Assembly (NCBI RefSeq): GCF_004127445.1
Contig: NZ_QEXM01000043.1
Span: forward strand, 806,001 to 870,000
Reading direction: 5' to 3'
Source of the DNA: Streptomyces alfalfae
Lineage (GTDB): Bacteria; Actinomycetota; Actinomycetes; Streptomycetales; Streptomycetaceae
Length of the DNA stretch: 64,000 bases
Part shown: piece by piece, positions 53,570 to 62,474 of the stretch
Numbering within the stretch: the stretch's first letter is position 1
How the letters are laid out: every line of letters begins with the position of its first letter
Notes under the pieces: model-generated
Database searches by the model: none
Seen by the model: the letters and a program-made list of their open reading frames with translations, nothing else
What the model was told of the DNA's origin: nothing
Translations under genes and position numbers: made by a program

Positions 53570-55033
53570 CTATTCTCCTCCGGCCCCGTGGAGACTCTGC
53601 ACCGGGTTGCGGGTGAGCTCGTCCACACCGGTGGCGTCGCCCGCCAGCTGGTCCACGGCGGCGTGGGCGCTCGCGACGCAGGCGGGGATGCCCACGCCGT
53701 CGTACGCCGCTCCGCACACGGCGAGGCCGGGCAGCTCGCCCACGCGCTCGCGGACGCGGGCCACGCGCGCGTGGTGGCCGACGGGGTACTGCGGGAGGCC
53801 GTCGTGCCAGCGGGTGACGCGCGTGGCGACCGGCGTGGCGTCCAGGCCCGTCGCGGCGCGCAGATCGCGCCGGGAGAGCTCGACGAGGTCGGCGTCGTCG
53901 CGCCCCAGGATCTCCGTCTCCCCGTACCGCCCGACCGAGGTGCGCAGCACCAGCAGGCCGGGGTCCTCGTCGGCGATCCAGCCCCACTTGCGCGAGGCGA
54001 AGGTGGACGCCTTGATGGTGTGCCCGTCGACGGGCGGCACGAGGAAGCCGCTGCCCTCGGGGAGGTCGACGACGTCGCGGCGGTAGGCGAGGGTCATCAG
54101 GGCCATGGAGGCGTACTCGACGCTCGCCAGCTCGGCCGCGGCGGCGGGCGCCTCGACGCCGAGCAGCGCGGCGGCGGCGTAGGCGGGCACGGCGACCACG
54201 ACGCGGTCGGCGGCGACGACGTCGTCACCGGCGCTCACCTGCCACCCCGCCGGGGTGCGCCGCAGTGCGGTGACCGGCGTGCCGGTGCGGATCTCCCCGC
54301 CCCGCGCGCGCACCGCGTCCGCGACGGCGAGCGGCAGTTGCCCGACGCCGCCCTCGATGCCCATGAAGACGGGCCCGGTGCGCTGGTTCCGCGCGGCCGT
54401 CGCCTGGATGGCGCGCACGCCCTCGGTCAGCGAGGCGTGGGCGCGGGCGGCCTCGAAGAGCTGCGGTACGGCCGAGCGCATCGAGATGCGGTACGCGTCG
54501 CCCGCGTAGACGCCGCCGAGCAGCGGCTCCACGAGGCGGTCGACGACCTCGCGGCCCAGGCGTTCGGCGACGAAGGCGCCGACCGCGACATCGTCGCCGA
54601 TCTCGGTGGGCGGCAGTTCGCGGTCCCGCTCGATGCGGCGCAGGCCCTCGTCGGACAGGACGCCGGAGAGCGCGGAGGCGTCGCCGGGCACGCCCATGAC
54701 GTGGCCCTTGGGCATGGGGCGCAGGGCCCCGCGGGTCCAGATCGACGCGGTGGCGGTGGCGGGCGGCTGGAGCCGGTCGCCGAGGCCCACCTCGCGGGCG
54801 AGCGCGACGGCTTCGGGGCGGCGGGCGAGCATCGACTCCGCCCCCAGGTCGACGCGGACCCCGGCGATCTCCCCGGCGTGCAGCTTGCCGCCGAGCCTGT
54901 CGGAGGCTTCGAGGAGCGTCACCCGGGTGCCCGGGGCGGTGACGAGCAGCCGGTGCGCGGCCGCGAGGCCGGCGATTCCGCCACCGATGACGACGGCGTG
55001 GCCGCTACCCGTACGTGTGTCCGTTTCGCGCAT
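53570..55033 (-). CDS. hemG: Coproporphyrinogen III oxidase (HemG/HemY type)
   Basis: 487 residues, FAD-binding amine-oxidase fold. AVVIGGGIAGLAAAHRL is the dinucleotide motif, followed by LLEASDRLGGKL and the C-terminal FAD-contact region GLPGLAVCGAAYDGVGIPAC-type segment. In actinobacteria this enzyme acts on coproporphyrinogen III (CgoX) and feeds ferrochelatase and HemQ. It is followed 4 nt later by hemQ, while hemE lies 4.6 kb away. Confidence 0.93.
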   Translation of the reverse strand: MRETDTRTGSGHAVVIGGGIAGLAAAHRLLVTAPGTRVTLLEASDRLGGKLHAGEIAGVRVDLGAESMLARRPEAVALAREVGLGDRLQPPATATASIWTRGALRPMPKGHVMGVPGDASALSGVLSDEGLRRIERDRELPPTEIGDDVAVGAFVAERLGREVVDRLVEPLLGGVYAGDAYRISMRSAVPQLFEAARAHASLTEGVRAIQATAARNQRTGPVFMGIEGGVGQLPLAVADAVRARGGEIRTGTPVTALRRTPAGWQVSAGDDVVAADRVVVAVPAYAAAALLGVEAPAAAAELASVEYASMALMTLAYRRDVVDLPEGSGFLVPPVDGHTIKASTFASRKWGWIADEDPGLLVLRTSVGRYGETEILGRDDADLVELSRRDLRAATGLDATPVATRVTRWHDGLPQYPVGHHARVARVRERVGELPGLAVCGAAYDGVGIPACVASAHAAVDQLAGDATGVDELTRNPVQSLHGAGGE

Positions 55034-55059
55034 GTCCCCACTCTCTCAGAGCCGGTGTC

Positions 55060-55160
55060 TCACCCCCGACCCAGACCCTCGGACGCCGGGCCTCGACCCC
55101 GCCGCCCCCGGACGCCGAGTCCCGACCCGGCCCCTGGGACGCCGAGTCCCGAACGTGACC
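55060..55160. repeat. Short direct repeats between hemG and the DUF4349 gene
   Basis: Three copies of GGACGCCGRGYCYCGA-like sequence follow one another in the 212-bp divergent gap. No gene or clear promoter was found within them. Confidence 0.5.
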
Positions 55161-55245
55161 GCATCGGGACCGCCCGGCAACCACCGTCGCGGCCCGCCCC
55201 GGCGTCGAAGGAGCACCGGACACCACATCCCTCGGGGGGACGTCG

Positions 55246-56238
55246 ATGCACACACCAGACGCGAGCGCCCACCACGCCGCCGGTCGCCGCCGGTCGCGAC
55301 GCCGCGCGGCCCGGACCCTCTCCGCGGTGCTGCTGGCCGCCGCGCTGGCGCTCGCGGGCTGCGCCGCGGACGCCGGCGGTGACAGCGACAGCGGGGCCGG
55401 CGACGGCAAGGCGGCGGGCCAGCGGGCGAGCGGCGTCCACGGCCCGGACGGCGGCCAGGCGGACGAGTCCGCCGCCAAAGCCGGTGAGAAGCCCGGCGCG
55501 TCCGGCGCGAAGCAGCCGCGCCGGCCGGCCGGCGCGCACATCATCCGCACCGCGACGCTCACCGTCCGTGTCACGGACGTGCCGAAGGCGCTGGCGGAGG
55601 CCCGGACCGCGGCCGAGGACGCGGGCGGCATCGTGGGCGACGAGAAGACCTCCCGCGACGGCGAGGGCCGCGACCGCTCCCGCGTCGTGCTGCGCGTCCC
55701 CCAGGAGCGGTACGAGGAGGTCCTCGCCGCCCTCGAAGGGACCGGCAGGCTGGTCGCCAGGGACGCCAAGGCCAAGGACGTCACCGACCAGGTCGTTGAC
55801 GTGGAGAGCCGCGTCAGGTCGCAGCGGGCCAGCGTGGCGCGCGTGCGGGAGCTGATGGACGAGGCCACGAAGCTGAGCGACGTCGTCACGCTGGAGGGCG
55901 AATTGAGCGCCCGTCAGGCCGATCTGGAGGCGCTGCTGGCCCGGCGGGCCTCGTTGAAGGACCGCACGACCCTGGCGACGATCACGCTGTCGCTCACCGA
56001 GCGCTCCGCGCGGGCGGACAGCGGGAACGACGACGACCCGACGCTCGTGGACGCGCTGGCCGGTGGCTGGAACGCGTTCGTCACCGTGCTGCGCTGGATC
56101 GGGATCGCGCTCGCCGGGGTGCTGCCGTTCGCGGCGGTGGCGGCCCTGCTGCTCCTGCTGTGGCTGCGGGTGGTGCGCCCGAGGCTGCCGCGCCACGCGC
56201 GTCCCGCGGGGCCGGGAAACGACGACGGAGGGGCCTGA
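55246..56238 (+). CDS. DUF4349 lipoprotein
   Basis: 330 residues. The Arg-rich start and lipobox LAGC (Cys39) predict a lipid-anchored exoprotein. After a disordered Gly/Asp/Ser linker, the DUF4349 domain (IIRTATLTVRVTDV ... DVTDQVVDVESRVRSQRASVARVRELM) forms a long coiled coil, and a TM helix lies at about 278-310. Function unknown; related proteins are cell-envelope components. Confidence 0.82.
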   Translation: MHTPDASAHHAAGRRRSRRRAARTLSAVLLAAALALAGCAADAGGDSDSGAGDGKAAGQRASGVHGPDGGQADESAAKAGEKPGASGAKQPRRPAGAHIIRTATLTVRVTDVPKALAEARTAAEDAGGIVGDEKTSRDGEGRDRSRVVLRVPQERYEEVLAALEGTGRLVARDAKAKDVTDQVVDVESRVRSQRASVARVRELMDEATKLSDVVTLEGELSARQADLEALLARRASLKDRTTLATITLSLTERSARADSGNDDDPTLVDALAGGWNAFVTVLRWIGIALAGVLPFAAVAALLLLLWLRVVRPRLPRHARPAGPGNDDGGA

Positions 56239-56282
56239 GAGTCCGGCGACCCGCCGCGGCACGCTTCCCCGGGGGCGCGCCG

Positions 56283-56288
56283 TAGCGT
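56283..56288 (+). promoter_or_regulatory. -10 hexamer for leaderless flavoprotein gene
   Basis: TAGCGT ends 6 nt before ATG 56295, and no ribosome site is present. Confidence 0.5.
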
Positions 56289-56294
56289 GTCGGT

Positions 56295-57674
56295 ATGAGC
56301 GGCACACGAGAGCGACTGGTCATCATCGGAGGCGACGCGACCGGCATGTCCGCGGCGTCGCAGGCACGCAGGCTGAGGAAGCCGGAGGAGCTGGAGATCG
56401 TCGCGTTCGAGCGCGGCGACTTCGCCTCGTACTCCGCCTGCGGCATCCCCTACTGGGTGGGCGGCGACGTCGAGGACAGGGACGACCTCATCGCGCGCAC
56501 GCCGCGGGAGCACCGCGAACGCGGCATCGACCTGCGGACGCGCACCGAGGTCCGCCGCCTGGACGTCCCGGGCAAGCGCGTCCTGGCCCGCGACCTCGCG
56601 TCGGGCGAGGAGTACTGGACGGATTACGACAAGCTCGTCATCGCCACCGGAGCCCGGCCCATCCGCCCGCCGCTGCCCGGCATCGACGCCCCCGGTGTGC
56701 ACGGCGTGCAGACCCTCGGGGACGGGCAGGCGCTGATCGACGCCCTGCGGCGCACGGAGGGCCGGCGGGCGGTGGTCGTCGGCGCGGGCTACATCGGCGT
56801 CGAGATGGCGGAGGCGCTGATCCGCCGCGGTTACGAGGTGACGGCCGTCAACCGCGGCAAGGAGCCGATGTCGACGCTCGACCCGGACATGGGCCGCCTG
56901 GTCCACGACGCGATGACCGGCATGGGCATCGAGATGGTGAACGACGCCGAGGTCACGAAGGTCCTCACCGGCGACGACGGCCGGGTCAGGGCGGTGGCCA
57001 CCGACGACGCCGAGTACCCGGCGGACATCGTGGTGCTCGGCCTCGGCGTGCGCCCGGAGACGACGCTCGCCGAGGAGGCGGGCCTGCCGATCGGCGAGAA
57101 CGGCGGTCTGCTGACCGACCTGGCGATGCGGGTGCGCGGCCACGAGGACATCTGGGCGGGCGGGGACTGCGTGGAGGTGCTCGACCTGGTGTCGGGCCGG
57201 GAGCGCCACATCGCGCTCGGCACCCACGCGAACAAGCACGGCCAGGTCATCGGCTCGAACGTGGGCGGGGGCTACGCCACGTTCCCCGGCGTGGTGGGCA
57301 CGGCCGTCAGCAAGGTGTGCGACCTGGAGATCGCCCGCACGGGGCTGCGCGAGAAGGAGGCGCGGGCGGCGGGCCTGCAGTACGTGGCGGTGACGATCGA
57401 GTCGACGAGCCGCGCGGGCTACTACCCGAACGCGGCCCCGATGACGGTGAAGATGCTGGCCGAGCGGCGCACGGGCAAGCTCCTCGGCGTCCAGATCGTC
57501 GGCCGTGAGGGCGCGGGCAAGCGGGTGGACGTCGCGGCGGTCGCCCTGACGGCGAGGATGACGGTGGAGCAGATGACGGCCCTGGACCTGGGTTACGCGC
57601 CGCCCTTCTCCCCGGTGTGGGACCCGGTCCTGGTGGCGGCACGCAAGGCGGTGACGGCGGTCCGGGCGGGGTGA
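56295..57674 (+). CDS. FAD-dependent pyridine nucleotide-disulfide oxidoreductase (CoA-disulfide reductase-like)
   Basis: 459 residues. The FAD motif (VIIGGDATGMSAA), NAD motif (VVVGAGYIGVEMAEAL), the second FAD motif (DIWAGGDCVEV) and a dimerisation domain are all present. Cys49 in SYSACGIPYW occupies the redox-active site of CoA-disulfide reductase and NADH oxidase/peroxidase. It probably reduces a low-molecular-weight disulfide or peroxide. Actinobacteria lack abundant CoA thiol chemistry, so the true substrate is uncertain. Confidence 0.85.
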   Translation: MSGTRERLVIIGGDATGMSAASQARRLRKPEELEIVAFERGDFASYSACGIPYWVGGDVEDRDDLIARTPREHRERGIDLRTRTEVRRLDVPGKRVLARDLASGEEYWTDYDKLVIATGARPIRPPLPGIDAPGVHGVQTLGDGQALIDALRRTEGRRAVVVGAGYIGVEMAEALIRRGYEVTAVNRGKEPMSTLDPDMGRLVHDAMTGMGIEMVNDAEVTKVLTGDDGRVRAVATDDAEYPADIVVLGLGVRPETTLAEEAGLPIGENGGLLTDLAMRVRGHEDIWAGGDCVEVLDLVSGRERHIALGTHANKHGQVIGSNVGGGYATFPGVVGTAVSKVCDLEIARTGLREKEARAAGLQYVAVTIESTSRAGYYPNAAPMTVKMLAERRTGKLLGVQIVGREGAGKRVDVAAVALTARMTVEQMTALDLGYAPPFSPVWDPVLVAARKAVTAVRAG

Positions 57675-58451
57675 GGGCCGGGGCGGGGGGCGTCCGGGTG
57701 GGGTGCAGGCGGCCGTCCGGGCTCGGATGGGGGCGGCCGCCCGAGCAGGGTGCGGGCGGCCGTCCACGCAGGGTGCGGACGGGGTGCGGGCGGCCGTCCG
57801 AACAGGGTGCGAGCGGCCGTCCACGCAGAGTGCGGACGGAGTGCGGGCGGCCCGTCCACGCAGGATGCGGGCGGCCGTCCGGGCGGGGCGCGGGCGTCCG
57901 GGCGGGGCGCGGGCGGCCGTCCGAGCATGGTGCGGACGGGGCCCGGGCGGGGTACGGGCGGCATGCGGGCACTCCTCCGTGCCCGGTTTCGCACCCCCTC
58001 CCCCGTGTCGGAACGCGCTTTCCACGCAGGTCAGAACGCGCTTGCTATGTGGAAGACGCTCCCCGGCGGCCTCCGCCCCCTGGCCGAAACCTTCTCTTCG
58101 TACGCACGGGATTACCGGAGCCGTGGGAGCCCGCCCACGGCCGACGCGTGCACATGACACGCGACGGTCCCGCCCCTCGGCGCACCCCCTCTGAGCGGCG
58201 GCGGTCCGACGGAACGATTCCGTCCGCCCCGCACCACCCGTGCCCGGCCATCCCTTGCGCCCCCATAGACCATCGCCATCTCTTTTCCGCCAGCTTTCAC
58301 GGAATCAGCACAGACTCCGCAGGTGGGACCCACTATGTGACGCGTCAGAGCGGCACGGGCACGGGGTGCGACCGTGTCGGCGTCGCTGGGGGGCGGGCGG
58401 CGGGGTGGGGACATCCTCGCCGACCCGACCGTGGAGGGGACCACACACCAC
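57675..58451. other. Gene-free region between flavoprotein and epimerase genes
   Basis: About 780 bp. The first 300 bp are tandem repeats (57690-57970). The rest is unique and includes two GAACGCGCTT direct repeats (58011-58020, 58034-58043) near a TATGTG hexamer, which could be a regulatory site. No protein frame with a ribosome site is convincing. Confidence 0.6.
57690..57970. repeat. Degenerate tandem repeat block
   Basis: At least eight imperfect copies of GGTGCGGGCGGCCGTCCGAG-like units, with GGACGGG and GTCCACGCAG variants, follow each other at about 27-35 bp spacing. The unit resembles the block at 23118-23480 in composition, not in sequence. Confidence 0.7.
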
Positions 58452-58568
58452 ATGAAGGACACCGCGCGAGCGGCGGCTCAGGACGCCGCCGCTCTGCTTC
58501 ACAGCCGTACCGACCGCGCCGCCGCGCCGTCCACCGCCCACCGTCCGCTGTCCGGCAAGGGGGTGTGA
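58452..58568 (+). CDS. Possible 38-residue peptide upstream of the epimerase gene
   Basis: MKDTARAAAQDAAALLHSRT begins at 58452 and the frame ends 7 nt before the epimerase GTG. It is Ala-rich and basic at the end, with no recognised motif. A translated leader or coupling peptide is possible; the start has only a weak purine stretch upstream. Confidence 0.3.
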   Translation: MKDTARAAAQDAAALLHSRTDRAAAPSTAHRPLSGKGV

Positions 58569-58575
58569 GGCGGCC

Positions 58576-59493
58576 GTGCGCATCCTCATATTGGGCTCCA
58601 CCGGATACCTGGGCGGGCACGTCGCCGGGCGGCTGCGCGCCCTGCCGGGCGTACGGCTGCTGCGCGGGGGCCGCGCCCCCGGCGACGACCAGCGGATCGA
58701 CCTCGCCACCTGCACCCTGGACGGACTCGCCGAACGGCTCGTCAAGGCCGCGCCGGACGCGGTGGTCAACTGCGCGGGCGCGGTCGGCGGCGGCACGCCG
58801 CACCTCGCCGAGGTCAACGCCCGCGGACCCGCCGTGCTCTGCGCGGCCCTCGCGGCGGCGCTGCCCACCGCCCGCCTCGTGCACCTCGGCTCGGCGGCCG
58901 AGTACGGTCCGGCCGGCGTCGACGAGCGGACCCCGGAGGACGCGCCCGCCCGCCCGGTCACCCCGTACGGCGCCACCAAGCTGGCCGGGACGCTCGCCGT
59001 CCTGGAGAGCCCGCTCGACGCCCTGGTCCTGCGGGTCACCAGCCCGGTGGGCCCCGGCGCGCCGCCCGCCGGGCTGCCCGGCAGGCTGACCGCCGAGCTG
59101 AGCAGGGCCGTGGCCCGCACCCCGCACGGCACGGTCAAGGTGGGCGATCTGTCGGCGCACCGGGACTTCGTCGACGTACGCGACGTGGCGCGGGCCGTGG
59201 CGCTCGCCCTCGCCCTGCCGGGGCGGCTGCCGCGGCTGCTCAACGTCGGCAGCGGGCGGGCGGCCCCGGTGCGCGACCTCGCGCACGGCCTGGTCAGGGC
59301 GGCGGGCTTCACCGGCGAACTCCTGGAGACGCCGGGCCCGGCCGACCGCGGGACGGTGGTGCCCTGGCAGTGCGCCGACATCACCGCGGCGGAGTGGGAG
59401 CTGGGCTGGCGGCCGCGGTTCTCGCTGCGCGAGGCGGTCACCTCGCTGTGGGCCTCGGACGGCGCGCCCGCGGCACGCGTCGGCTCACGCTGA
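58576..59493 (+). CDS. NAD-dependent epimerase/dehydratase (extended SDR)
   Basis: 305 residues. LILGSTGYLGGHVA is the NAD(P) motif, VVNCAGAVGG the next strand, LGSAAEYGP the catalytic Ser region and PYGATKLAG the Tyr-x3-Lys pair. The fold fits nucleotide-sugar 4-epimerases or 4,6-dehydratases/reductases. GTG 58576 is the only start that preserves the N-terminal motif. Substrate unknown; no glycosyltransferase neighbour is seen. Confidence 0.87.
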   Translation: MRILILGSTGYLGGHVAGRLRALPGVRLLRGGRAPGDDQRIDLATCTLDGLAERLVKAAPDAVVNCAGAVGGGTPHLAEVNARGPAVLCAALAAALPTARLVHLGSAAEYGPAGVDERTPEDAPARPVTPYGATKLAGTLAVLESPLDALVLRVTSPVGPGAPPAGLPGRLTAELSRAVARTPHGTVKVGDLSAHRDFVDVRDVARAVALALALPGRLPRLLNVGSGRAAPVRDLAHGLVRAAGFTGELLETPGPADRGTVVPWQCADITAAEWELGWRPRFSLREAVTSLWASDGAPAARVGSR

Positions 59494-59554
59494 GCGCACA
59501 CCTCGGCTCACGCCGAGCGCCCGCGTCGCGAAAGCGAAGGGGTTGCCCGGCACG

Positions 59555-59591
59555 GAAAACGGCCCCTGCCGCTCGGGCAGAGGCCGTTTTC
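59555..59591. terminator. Bidirectional terminator between epimerase and hemE
   Basis: A 16-bp stem with one mismatch (GAAAACGGCC paired with GGCCGTTTTC at the base) encloses a GCTCG loop. The A and T tracts at the base serve both strands. Confidence 0.9.
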
Positions 59592-59600
59592 GGACAATTT

Positions 59601-60674
59601 TCAGGCTGATGTGCGCTCGTGCACGTACTCCACGAGCCGCGTCAGCGCCTCGGGGTCCGTGGTCGGCAGGACGCCGTGGCCGAGGTTGAAGATGTGCCCC
59701 TCCAGGCTCTTCGCGGCGGCGAGCACTTCGTCCGTCTTCGTCTCGACGGCCTCGCGCGTGGAGAACAGGACCGCCGGGTCGAGGTTGCCCTGGATCGCCT
59801 TGCCGGGCCCGACGCGGCGCGCCGCCTCGTCCACCGGCACCCGCCAGTCGGCGCCGACGACATCGGCTCCGGCCTCGCCCATGAGGCCGAGCAGCTCGCC
59901 CGTGCCGACGCCGAAGTGGATGCGCGGCACGTCGTACGGGGCGACCGCGTCGAAGACCTTCTTCGACGCGGGCATCACCGAGCGCCGGTAGTCGGCGGGC
60001 GAGAGGGCGCCCACCCAGGAGTCGAAGAGCTGCACGGCGCTGGCGCCCGCCTCGATCTGCACCTTCAGGAAGGCGCCGGTGATCTCCGCGAGCCGGTCGA
60101 GGAGGTCGGACCAGAGCTGCGGGTCGCCGTACATGAGCGCCTTGGTGTGCTCGTGGTTGCGGCTCGGGCCGCCCTCGACGAGGTAGCTCGCGAGGGTGAA
60201 GGGCGCGCCCGCGAAACCGATGAGCGGCGTGGAGCCCAGCTCGGCCGTCAGCATCCCCATCGCCTCGGTGACGTAGGAGACGTCCTCCGGCGTGAGGTCC
60301 CTGAGCTGCGCGAGGTCGGCGCGCGTACGGATGGGGTTCTCCACGACGGGCCCGATGCCGGGCTTGATGTCGAGGTCGACGCCGATGGCCTTCAGCGGCA
60401 CGACGATGTCGCTGAAGTAGATCGCGGCGTCCACGCCGTGGCGGCGCACCGGCTGCAGGGTGATCTCGGTGACCAGGTCGGGCCGCATGCAGGATTCCAG
60501 CATGGCCGTGCCCTCGCGGACCTTGCGGTACTCGGGCAGTGAGCGCCCCGCCTGTCGCATGAACCAGACCGGCGTGTGCGGCACGGCTTCCCGCCTGCAC
60601 GCCTTCATGAACGGGGAGTCGTACGTCGCTTCGTTACGCCGGCCCACGGGGCTCTGGCTGCTGTTGGCACTCAC
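59601..60674 (-). CDS. hemE: Uroporphyrinogen III decarboxylase
   Basis: 357 residues. HemE forms coproporphyrinogen III, the substrate of the coproporphyrin pathway whose later genes hemG and hemQ lie 5-7 kb away. Signatures PVWFMRQAGRSLPEYR, GFAGAPFTLASYLVEGG and GTGELLGLMGEAGADVVGADWRVP are intact. GTG 60674 is chosen; the open frame runs on into the DUF3000 promoter. It diverges from DUF3000. Confidence 0.95.
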   Translation of the reverse strand: MSANSSQSPVGRRNEATYDSPFMKACRREAVPHTPVWFMRQAGRSLPEYRKVREGTAMLESCMRPDLVTEITLQPVRRHGVDAAIYFSDIVVPLKAIGVDLDIKPGIGPVVENPIRTRADLAQLRDLTPEDVSYVTEAMGMLTAELGSTPLIGFAGAPFTLASYLVEGGPSRNHEHTKALMYGDPQLWSDLLDRLAEITGAFLKVQIEAGASAVQLFDSWVGALSPADYRRSVMPASKKVFDAVAPYDVPRIHFGVGTGELLGLMGEAGADVVGADWRVPVDEAARRVGPGKAIQGNLDPAVLFSTREAVETKTDEVLAAAKSLEGHIFNLGHGVLPTTDPEALTRLVEYVHERTSA

Positions 60675-60746
60675 CCGGAAAGTCTCCCACGTCGACCGGG
60701 AACCCCCTGACGGGTGTCTCTCCCTGCGCGAAGGCGCGGTTCCCCT

Positions 60747-60752
60747 TAACCT
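60747..60752 (+). promoter_or_regulatory. -10 hexamer for leaderless DUF3000 gene
   Basis: TAACCT ends 7 nt before ATG 60760. The same hexamer precedes the small gene at 41996. Confidence 0.5.
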
Positions 60753-60759
60753 TCCCCGC

Positions 60760-61419
60760 ATGGCTGCGGCTCAGGGACAACGGTCGGACGGCGCTGGCGA
60801 GATGGAGAGTTCGGAGGGGAAGGTGGCGGATTCGGCTCCGCTGCCCTTCCGCGCGGCGGTCGACGCGCTGCGGGGGGCACGGCTGCGGCCGGAGATCGAG
60901 ATCGACCCGACGCGGGCGCCGCAGCGGCTCGCGCCGTACGCGTACGCGCTGGAGGCGGCGGTGGTGGAGGGCGAGGACGACCTCGCGGACGGCCGGCTCG
61001 TGCTGCTGCACGACCCGGCGGGCCACGACGCCTGGCACGGCACGTTCCGGCTCGTCACGCTGGTGCGGGCGGAGCTGGAACCGGAGATGGCGGCCGATCC
61101 GCTGCTGCCGGAGGTGTGCTGGTCCTGGCTGACCGGCGCGCTCCAGTCGCGCGGGCTGTCCGCCGGTGAGGCGAGCGGCACGGTGACGCGCGCCGGATCG
61201 CATTACTTCGGGGGGCTCGCGGAACGCCCGCCGGCCTCGCAGATCGAGATCCGGGCGTCGTGGACGCCACGCGAGGGCCCCGGCGGGACGCCGGACACCG
61301 CGACGCATCTGGCCGCCTGGTGCGAGCTGCTCTGCCAGGTCGCGGGGCTGCCGCCGGTCACGCCGGGCGACGCCTCCGTGGTGTCGCTGCCGCAGCGCAG
61401 GGGGCCCCTCTCCCGCTGA
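60760..61419 (+). CDS. DUF3000 protein
   Basis: 219 residues. It carries the actinobacterial DUF3000 pattern: PFRAAVDALRGARLRPEI, then RLAPYAYALEAAV, FRLVTLVRAELEPEMAADPLLPEV and LAAWCELLCQVAGLPPVTPGD. Function unknown. The leaderless promoter decides the start. It is conserved next to hemE and the response regulator in streptomycetes, as far as I recall. Confidence 0.9.
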   Translation: MAAAQGQRSDGAGEMESSEGKVADSAPLPFRAAVDALRGARLRPEIEIDPTRAPQRLAPYAYALEAAVVEGEDDLADGRLVLLHDPAGHDAWHGTFRLVTLVRAELEPEMAADPLLPEVCWSWLTGALQSRGLSAGEASGTVTRAGSHYFGGLAERPPASQIEIRASWTPREGPGGTPDTATHLAAWCELLCQVAGLPPVTPGDASVVSLPQRRGPLSR

Positions 61420-61733
61420 CGCGCGGGCACGCGCCCGCGGGCCCCGAGGCCCACCACGCACCCACCCGTTGCTCCGACGGGTGGGTTTTGTGTGCGCCGG
61501 AGCGCGGGAGCGGGGATGCCTCGTCCGTGGTCACTCGGAAGAGTGATCATTCGGTTCGATCTTCGGATGATCGAGTGCGTGTCCGAATTGCCCTGATTAT
61601 TACGCACCGAATCCTGATCATTTCCTAAAGGCGGGCGCCTTTGCTGCCGAAGAGGTTTGTGACCTTGAAAGCACGGTTTCGCCCGGCTTCTTCCCCCCAG
61701 CCGGCCCCGTCCCGCCACCCCCCAGGAGGCCTG
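61420..61733. other. Regulatory region upstream of the response regulator gene
   Basis: 314 bp. It starts with the terminator at 61460-61490, then becomes unusually A/T-rich (61540-61630). GATCAT occurs three times here in direct or inverted form, including the imperfect dyad 61543-61577, and an AAAGGCG/CGCCTTT hairpin sits at 61627-61642. It looks like a controlled promoter with operator sites. Confidence 0.5.
61460..61490 (+). terminator. Terminator after DUF3000
   Basis: The stem ACCCACCCGT / ACGGGTGGGT is followed by TTTTGTGT, a classic intrinsic terminator. Confidence 0.9.
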
Positions 61734-62396
61734 GTGTCCGTTCTCCTCGAGCAGCCCGCAAGCCTGGTCGCCTACCGCCCGAACAAGCCGACCGCCATGG
61801 TCGTCGTGGCCGACCCGCGCGTCCGTTCCACCGTCACCCGCCATCTGTGGGCGCTCGGTGTGCGCGACGTCATCGAGGCCTCGTCGATCGCGGAGGCTCG
61901 TCCCCGCATCGGCAACCCCCGGGACATCTGCGTCGCAGACGTCCACCTCCCCGACGGCTCCGGCCTGACGCTCCTCTCCGAAACCCGTGCCGCGGGCTGG
62001 CCCAACGGCCTCGCCCTCTCCGCCGCCGACGACATCGGCGCCGTGCGCAACGCCCTCGCGGGCGGCGTCAAGGGCTACGTCGTCACCGGCACGCGTACGA
62101 ACGTCGGACTCCCCACCCGCCCCGGCGCCGCTCCGATCGGCTCGGCCGCCGCCCGAATGCACCGCCGCCCACCGGGCGCCCCGAGCCACCCCGGCGGCTA
62201 CCGCGAGCTCTCCGGCCGTGAGGTCGAGGTGCTCCGCCTCGTCGCGGAGGGCCAGTCCAACAAGGCCATCGGCGTCTCGATGGGCCTGTCCGCCCTGACC
62301 GTGAAGAGCCACCTCGCCCGGATCGCGCGCAAGCTCGGCACGGGCGACCGGGCCGGGATGGTCGCGGTCGCCCTGCGCACCGGAATCATCCACTGA
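61734..62396 (+). CDS. NarL/FixJ-type response regulator
   Basis: 220 residues. GTG 61734 follows AGGAGG. The receiver domain (about 20-125) has the phosphoacceptor candidate Asp69 in CVADVHLPDGSG, but the acidic pocket is reduced to Asp27 (VVVADPRV) and lacks the usual Asp pair. The LuxR-type helix-turn-helix (about 155-217) has LSGREVEVLRLVAEGQSNKAIG and LTVKSHLARIARKLG. No histidine kinase gene is nearby. Control may be atypical or phosphate-independent. Confidence 0.9.
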   Translation: MSVLLEQPASLVAYRPNKPTAMVVVADPRVRSTVTRHLWALGVRDVIEASSIAEARPRIGNPRDICVADVHLPDGSGLTLLSETRAAGWPNGLALSAADDIGAVRNALAGGVKGYVVTGTRTNVGLPTRPGAAPIGSAAARMHRRPPGAPSHPGGYRELSGREVEVLRLVAEGQSNKAIGVSMGLSALTVKSHLARIARKLGTGDRAGMVAVALRTGIIH

Positions 62397-62414
62397 CTCA
62401 TTTACATCCCCTTC

Positions 62415-62448
62415 ACGCCCGTCGACGGAACGTTCCGTCGACGGGCGT
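62415..62448. terminator. 34-bp perfect palindrome after the response regulator gene
   Basis: ACGCCCGTCGACGGAAC and its exact complement meet without a loop, giving two 17-bp arms. It lies between the response regulator stop and the RNase D promoter and probably ends transcription; a T-run is absent. Confidence 0.7.
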
Positions 62449-62462
62449 CGCGCATACACAGA

Positions 62463-62468
62463 TACCCT
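62463..62468 (+). promoter_or_regulatory. -10 hexamer for leaderless RNase D gene
   Basis: TACCCT ends 6 nt before GTG 62475. Confidence 0.45.
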
Positions 62469-62474
62469 TGACCG

